From JAKVAV01 sp047632755 (GTDB lineage Bacteria; Bacteroidota; Bacteroidia; Flavobacteriales_D; Cryomorphaceae), in NCBI GenBank assembly GCA_047632755.1, contig JBLIDT010000008.1, forward strand, positions 68,613 through 132,612: a stretch of 64,000 nt of DNA. The letters run 5' to 3'. The translations under genes and the position numbers were made by a program. The notes below the pieces were generated by a model that saw only the letters and a list, made by a program, of their open reading frames with translations, did not search any database and had not been told where the DNA came from. How positions within the stretch are numbered: position 1 is the first letter of the stretch; the number at the start of each line of letters is the position of its first letter. Positions 63,642 through 64,000 of the stretch are shown here, piece by piece.

Positions 63642-63748
63642 CGCTCCCAAAATGGATCTTTTATAGTTTCGAATTGGTCAAAAGCAATCTGGTAGTTAGC
63701 TGCCAGTAATTGCTAAAATAGTTCCGGGAATTAGTACAACAAATTTCT

Positions 63749-63822
63749 CGGGGTGTAGCGTAGCCCGGTATCGCGCCTGCTTTGGGAGCAGGAGGTCGTA
63801 GGTTCGAATCCTGCCACCCCGA
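63749..63822 (+). tRNA. tRNA-Pro(TGG)
   Basis: 74 nt. Acceptor CGGGGTG/CACCCCG with A discriminator, anticodon stem CCTGC/GCAGG with loop TTTGGGA giving TGG, T arm with GGTTCGAATCC. CCA not encoded. Confidence 0.97.
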
Positions 63823-63826
63823 CGTT

Positions 63827-63857
63827 AAAAGCTCGACAGATTCTGTCGGGCTTTTTT
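63827..63857 (+). terminator. Terminator of tRNA-Pro
   Basis: 12-bp stem AAAAGCTCGACA/TGTCGGGCTTTT with a GATTC loop, followed by T. The final 140 nt of the window show no gene. Confidence 0.9.
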
Positions 63858-64000
63858 GTGTTACAACTTTTCGTCCTCACCAATTTTACCCCGCCGTTAA
63901 ACCCGTGTTAATCGGGTTAACCAATTACTCACATGAGCTTAACAGTGAGAGCGAGAAAGGAATCTACCTTCGCCTCGCCTAAATACCAATCACGTGAGAA

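Overview
ORGANISM. The window reads as a member of the Bacteroidota, most likely a marine Flavobacteriales-type genome. Evidence seen here: exported proteins with type IX secretion (T9SS) C-terminal sorting domains, a lipoprotein-type TamA (TamL) paired with TamB, the CtlX hydrolase, promoters carrying the Bacteroidota -7 element TANNTTTG (with TTG 19-20 nt upstream in front of both tRNA genes and one membrane gene), and very few Shine-Dalgarno sites. The genus cannot be fixed from this sequence. No prophage, CRISPR array, IS transposase or plasmid backbone is seen. LAYOUT 1-15 kb: end of ruvX, a clpP, the divergent tamB-tamL outer-membrane biogenesis pair, a GT-C-like membrane protein, a LOG nucleotide phosphoribohydrolase, PEP carboxylase, and a coupled SF2 helicase-uracil-DNA glycosylase pair. 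15-24 kb: a 35-residue membrane peptide, a BASS-family transporter behind a structured leader RNA, two zinc-ribbon-like small proteins, an uncharacterised two-gene DUF6745 module, typA, a tandem ice-binding-like T9SS protein and an SPFH protein. 24-30 kb: two divergent paralogous secreted glucose-dehydrogenase-like proteins (propeller, PKD, T9SS tail) and the decayed remains of a third copy. 30-44 kb: ftsK-lolA, msrA, DUF2279, a secreted endonuclease/phosphatase, an Smr protein, two related envelope proteins, then an operon of two arginine-deiminase-superfamily enzymes with argS, followed by ffh and folD. 44-50 kb is a small accessory stretch: an orphan lipoprotein, two unknown genes, queE, a PorE-like OmpA protein, and a Phd antitoxin whose YoeB-like toxin is a pseudogene. 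50-60 kb: rarA, bcp, recA, a TPR lipoprotein, an NHL-repeat protein and the thrS-infC-rpmI-rplT translation operon, where infC appears to start with AUA. 60-64 kb: a HAD protein, tRNA-Ser(GCT), a palindrome-rich duplicated element, a DUF748/AsmA-like gene lacking its N-terminus, a small lipoprotein, and tRNA-Pro(TGG). HOW THE GENES WORK TOGETHER. Most of the window is housekeeping: translation (thrS, infC, rpmI, rplT, argS, ffh, typA), DNA repair (recA, rarA, ung, helicase, ruvX), envelope assembly (tamL/tamB, lolA, ftsK, OmpA/PorE-like) and proteostasis or redox repair (clpP, msrA, bcp). The accessory interest lies in the structured RNA candidates, the DUF6745 pair, the deiminase-argS operon, the ice-binding-like protein, and several eroding loci (toxin, third dehydrogenase copy, truncated DUF748 gene) that show recent gene decay.
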